64,000 nt of DNA, taken from NCBI RefSeq assembly GCF_013032505.1, contig NZ_WQCG01000004.1, forward strand, positions 186,001 through 250,000, given 5' to 3'. Below are positions 61,730 through 64,000 of this stretch, piece after piece. The position numbers and the translations under genes were made by a program. The first letter of the stretch is position 1, and every line of letters begins with the position of its first letter. This stretch comes from Ruegeria atlantica (GTDB lineage: Bacteria; Pseudomonadota; Alphaproteobacteria; Rhodobacterales; Rhodobacteraceae). Below the pieces are notes generated by a model that had not been told where the DNA came from, did no database searches, and saw nothing but the letters and a program-made list of their open reading frames with translations.

Positions 61730-63331
61730 ATGGCTCAGACTAAGAAAATGCTGGATCCGGATCCACGGATCTATGATTTCGAAACCGAATACGAGCTTGG
61801 GCAAGACAACGTCCGGCCATTCGGTCTGGATATCCACAACCCGGTCTTTTTGATATCGAGTATCCTGATCTTTGCGTTCGTTCTGATCGCTTTGGCCAAC
61901 CAGGAGGGTACCGCGGCACTGTTTGGCTGGCTACGACCATGGCTCACCAGCACGTTTGACTGGTTCCTGGTCCTGTCGGTCGACGCAATCACGTTGTTCT
62001 GTCTTGTTCTGATCGTGTTGCCGGTTGGCAAGGTGCGGATCGGAGGCAAGGACGCAAAGCCCGACTATTCCTATGCCGGGTGGATTGCGATGATGTTCGC
62101 GGCTGGTATCGGCATCGGGTTGTTGTTCTTTGGAGTGATGGAGCCCGTCTATTACAATTTTGCCGAAGACGGTAACGCGGTGCCACTGGGCATCGACATC
62201 GCCGTTCCGGGCAATGAATATGCTGGAGTCGTCGGTACAATCCACCATTGGGGGCTGGAAGGCTGGGCGGTCTATGCCGCTGTTGGTCTAAGCCTGGCCA
62301 TCTTTGCCTATAACCTTGATCTGCCCCTGACCTTGCGTTCAGCCTTCTACCCGATCCTCGGCGAACGCGTCTGGGGTTGGTGGGGCCATATCATTGATAC
62401 CTTGGCTGTATTTGCGACGCTCTTTGGCCTAACCACCTCGCTGGGTCTTGGTGCGCAGCAGGTTGCGGCAGGATTGAATGAGGTGTTCGGTATCGAACCC
62501 AGCCCAACGGTCACAGTTCTGCTGATCATCGGTATCACGTTGATTGCGTTGGGTTCAGTCCTGATGGGAATGGATGCTGGCGTCAAACGGTTGAGCGAAA
62601 TCAACATGATCATGGCCGTGGGCCTGTTTATCTTCGTGATTGTTGTCACTGGCGTCGGCACGGCCATCGCCCGGTATTTCAACGTGATGGTAGATTATGT
62701 GTTCCACCTACCGGCGCTGTCGAACCCGTTCGGGCGTGAAGACACCAGTTACTTCCACGGCTGGACGACATTCTATTGGGCCTGGTGGATCGCATGGTCG
62801 CCTTTTGTGGGCATGTTCATCGCCCGCATCTCAAAAGGTCGCACAGTGCGCGAGTTCATCCTTTGCGCCTTGCTGGCACCGACGGCAGTCTGTGCCTTGT
62901 GGATGTCGACTTTTGGCGGTGCCGCCATCGACATGCTGAACGCAGGTGGAGCCGAAGGTGTGCGTGCCACAGTGATCGACAGCTATGCCCCTGAAGGTGC
63001 GCTGTTCGGATTCCTCAAGGAGCTGCCGCTTTACAGTATTGTTGCGCCAATCGCCCTGGTCCTGATCGTGGTGTTCTTTGTTACCTCGTCGGATTCTGGT
63101 TCGCTGGTGATCGATACGATTACTGCGGGCGGCAAGATGGACGCACCGGTGGTTCAGCGCGTGTTCTGGTGCACTTTGGAAGGTCTGGTCGCCATTGCGC
63201 TGTTGCTTGGCGGGGGCCTCTCTGCTCTGCAAGGTGCTGCGGTTTCGACAGGTATCCCGTTCACCTTGGTGGTTCTGATCATGTGCTACTGCTTGTGGTT
63301 GGCGCTGAAATCAGAAAAAGCCAAGATGTAG
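61730..63331 (+). CDS. BCCT family betaine/choline/carnitine transporter
   Basis: A 533-residue secondary transporter with about 12 helices. The aromatic family signature is seen in FHGWTTFYWAWWIAWSPFVGMFIARIS (about 345-371), with GIGIGLLFFGVMEP (about 124-137) at the core repeat and the later TSSDSGSLVIDTITAGG segment. BCCT carriers import quaternary ammonium compounds driven by sodium or protons. The family cannot be split by substrate here, but betB and a methylamine-type flavoenzyme lie in the same window. The ATG follows GAGGGG by 4 bases. A strong terminator follows. Confidence 0.93.
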   Translation: MAQTKKMLDPDPRIYDFETEYELGQDNVRPFGLDIHNPVFLISSILIFAFVLIALANQEGTAALFGWLRPWLTSTFDWFLVLSVDAITLFCLVLIVLPVGKVRIGGKDAKPDYSYAGWIAMMFAAGIGIGLLFFGVMEPVYYNFAEDGNAVPLGIDIAVPGNEYAGVVGTIHHWGLEGWAVYAAVGLSLAIFAYNLDLPLTLRSAFYPILGERVWGWWGHIIDTLAVFATLFGLTTSLGLGAQQVAAGLNEVFGIEPSPTVTVLLIIGITLIALGSVLMGMDAGVKRLSEINMIMAVGLFIFVIVVTGVGTAIARYFNVMVDYVFHLPALSNPFGREDTSYFHGWTTFYWAWWIAWSPFVGMFIARISKGRTVREFILCALLAPTAVCALWMSTFGGAAIDMLNAGGAEGVRATVIDSYAPEGALFGFLKELPLYSIVAPIALVLIVVFFVTSSDSGSLVIDTITAGGKMDAPVVQRVFWCTLEGLVAIALLLGGGLSALQGAAVSTGIPFTLVVLIMCYCLWLALKSEKAKM

Positions 63332-63354
63332 GGCCTTGATCCAATACATTCCGG

Positions 63355-63383
63355 ACGCCCGCCTTTTGGCGGGCGTTCTTTTG
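63355..63383 (+). terminator. Terminator of the BCCT gene
   Basis: ACGCCCGCC (63355-63363), TTTT loop, GGCGGGCGT (63368-63376), then TCTTTT. A perfect 9-bp stem, 23 bases after the stop. Confidence 0.9.
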
Positions 63384-63454
63384 TCGCCGGACAACCGAAA
63401 ACGCCCGGAAACTTCACGGAGAAAAAGCAAGGCACAGGCTAGGGGCCCTGAAGC

Positions 63455-64000
63455 CTAAACTTCGGCGACACTCACTGCAGTTTCGAGTGCTTGATCAAGA
63501 CTGTTCGCCACCTGATCCACGTCGTCCAACGACAAACACAGCGGAGGCACCATCCGCAGACATTGTTGAAACGGACCGGACTTCGACAGGATAATTCCTT
63601 GCGCGCGGCAGGCTTCGAAAACCTCCGTGGTCATGTCCTTGTCCGGCGTTTTGCTGTCCCGGTCTTTCACGAATTCGAGCGCAAGCATAAGGCCTTTCCC
63701 GCGAACATCGCCGATGACCTGAAACTTGTCTTTCAAGCTATGCAGCCTTTCCAGCAAGGCGGCCCCCACAACGCGGGCGTTTTCCTGCAACCCTTCGTCC
63801 TGCATGACCGCAAGAACCGCACGGGCTGCGGCAGCCGAGGTCGGGTTGGCTCCGTAGGTGTGGAACATGAACCTCTCCGCCATCGGTTCCGCAATATGTT
63901 TCTTGGCCACAACCGCCCCGATCGGGAAGCCATTTCCAAGACCTTTTGCCATGACGACGATGTCGGGCACGACGCCGTCCGCTTCGAACCCCCAGAAGTT
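63455..64000 (-). CDS. Class III aminotransferase, partial (5' end beyond window)
   Basis: The C-terminal 181 codons of a PLP-dependent class III aminotransferase; the frame stays open through the right edge (NFWGFEADGVVPDIVVMAKGLGNGFPIGAVVA, in pieces). The PLP lysine is in MAKGLGNG. HTYGANPTSAAAARAVLAV, GDVRGKGLMLALEFVKD and the C-terminal RMVPPLCLSLDDVD follow. The GF-ADG-VPDIVVMAKGLGNGFP context fits alanine-glyoxylate aminotransferase 2-like or related omega-amino-acid enzymes rather than acetylornithine types. Its exact substrate cannot be set from this fragment. It converges on the BCCT gene across the terminator. Confidence 0.85.
   Translation of the reverse strand, partial: NFWGFEADGVVPDIVVMAKGLGNGFPIGAVVAKKHIAEPMAERFMFHTYGANPTSAAAARAVLAVMQDEGLQENARVVGAALLERLHSLKDKFQVIGDVRGKGLMLALEFVKDRDSKTPDKDMTTEVFEACRAQGIILSKSGPFQQCLRMVPPLCLSLDDVDQVANSLDQALETAVSVAEV

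Overview
This window is an ordinary stretch of chromosome from an alphaproteobacterium of the order Rhodobacterales, most likely the Roseobacter group (Ruegeria/Silicibacter-like). The call rests on the moderately GC-rich, densely packed genes with many 4-base ATGA/GTGA overlaps, a marine-type flagellar cluster with a CtrA-like box, choline/betaine and methylamine-type catabolic genes, a GtsABCD-like sugar ABC transporter and an intact BCCT osmolyte carrier. The genus cannot be fixed from the sequence alone. I saw no rRNA, tRNA, insertion sequence, prophage, integrase or CRISPR array.

Layout. 1-3.7 kb: NAD salvage (partial pncB, pncA), the tRNA hydroxylase trhO, a small potassium-channel-like protein and a duplicated-motif protein. 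3.8-9.2 kb: betaine aldehyde dehydrogenase with a BetI/TetR-like operator, a dimethylglycine/sarcosine dehydrogenase-like flavoenzyme and a coupled MmgE/PrpD protein. 9.3-17.2 kb: a divergent flagellar cluster (fliL, a coiled-coil protein, MotE-like, motA and a large periplasmic repeat protein leftward; fliF, fliH, fliN, fliP rightward). 17.2-23.8 kb: a two-component system divergent from a four-gene sugar ABC importer. 23.9-25.3 kb: MlaA/MlaC lipid-asymmetry proteins. 25.6-28.3 kb: a tight RidA, phosphodiesterase, FemAB-like, pterin dehydratase operon. 28.3-35.9 kb: small lipoproteins and an EF-hand protein, a peroxiredoxin, a ferredoxin reductase with rsmD and a HAD phosphatase, map, a methyltransferase, sfsA and an SDR. 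36-39.6 kb: a TetR regulator, then a CinA-N, GNAT, AhpD-like, OmpA-like chain. 39.6-44.0 kb: LysR, DUF4399, a ribbon-helix-helix-like two-gene cassette and fadH. 44.1-48.2 kb: rppH, then a sigZ-type sigma factor, a glutathione-transferase-like protein with a Cys-Cys tail, a radical SAM enzyme and a DUF547 lipoprotein. 48.2-58.6 kb: adenosine kinase, nth, a methyltransferase, an Ada-like repair protein, a CDF exporter, an aldehyde dehydrogenase divergent from a 1-Cys peroxiredoxin, a GT25 glycosyltransferase, an outer-membrane barrel, DUF1326 and a frameshifted PACE efflux gene. 58.8-64 kb: pnp, a gene-poor gap, a BCCT transporter and a partial class III aminotransferase.

How the parts may work together. 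BetB and the following flavoenzyme fit oxidation of choline-derived N-methyl compounds, with the distant BCCT carrier as a possible importer. The two-component system sits divergently beside the sugar importer, as glucose-responsive pairs do in pseudomonads, and the intergenic region carries TGTAAC repeats one helical turn apart. In the flagellar cluster, a MotE-like chaperone gene, motA and a large secreted helical-repeat protein suggest a MotC-like periplasmic motor partner.

The strongest candidates for something poorly described are (a) the sigZ / Cys-Cys-tailed GST / radical SAM / DUF547 set, (b) the ribbon-helix-helix plus 125-residue protein cassette with a palindrome at its start, and (c) a PACE efflux gene broken within a run of seven G, which could be phase variation or a sequence error.
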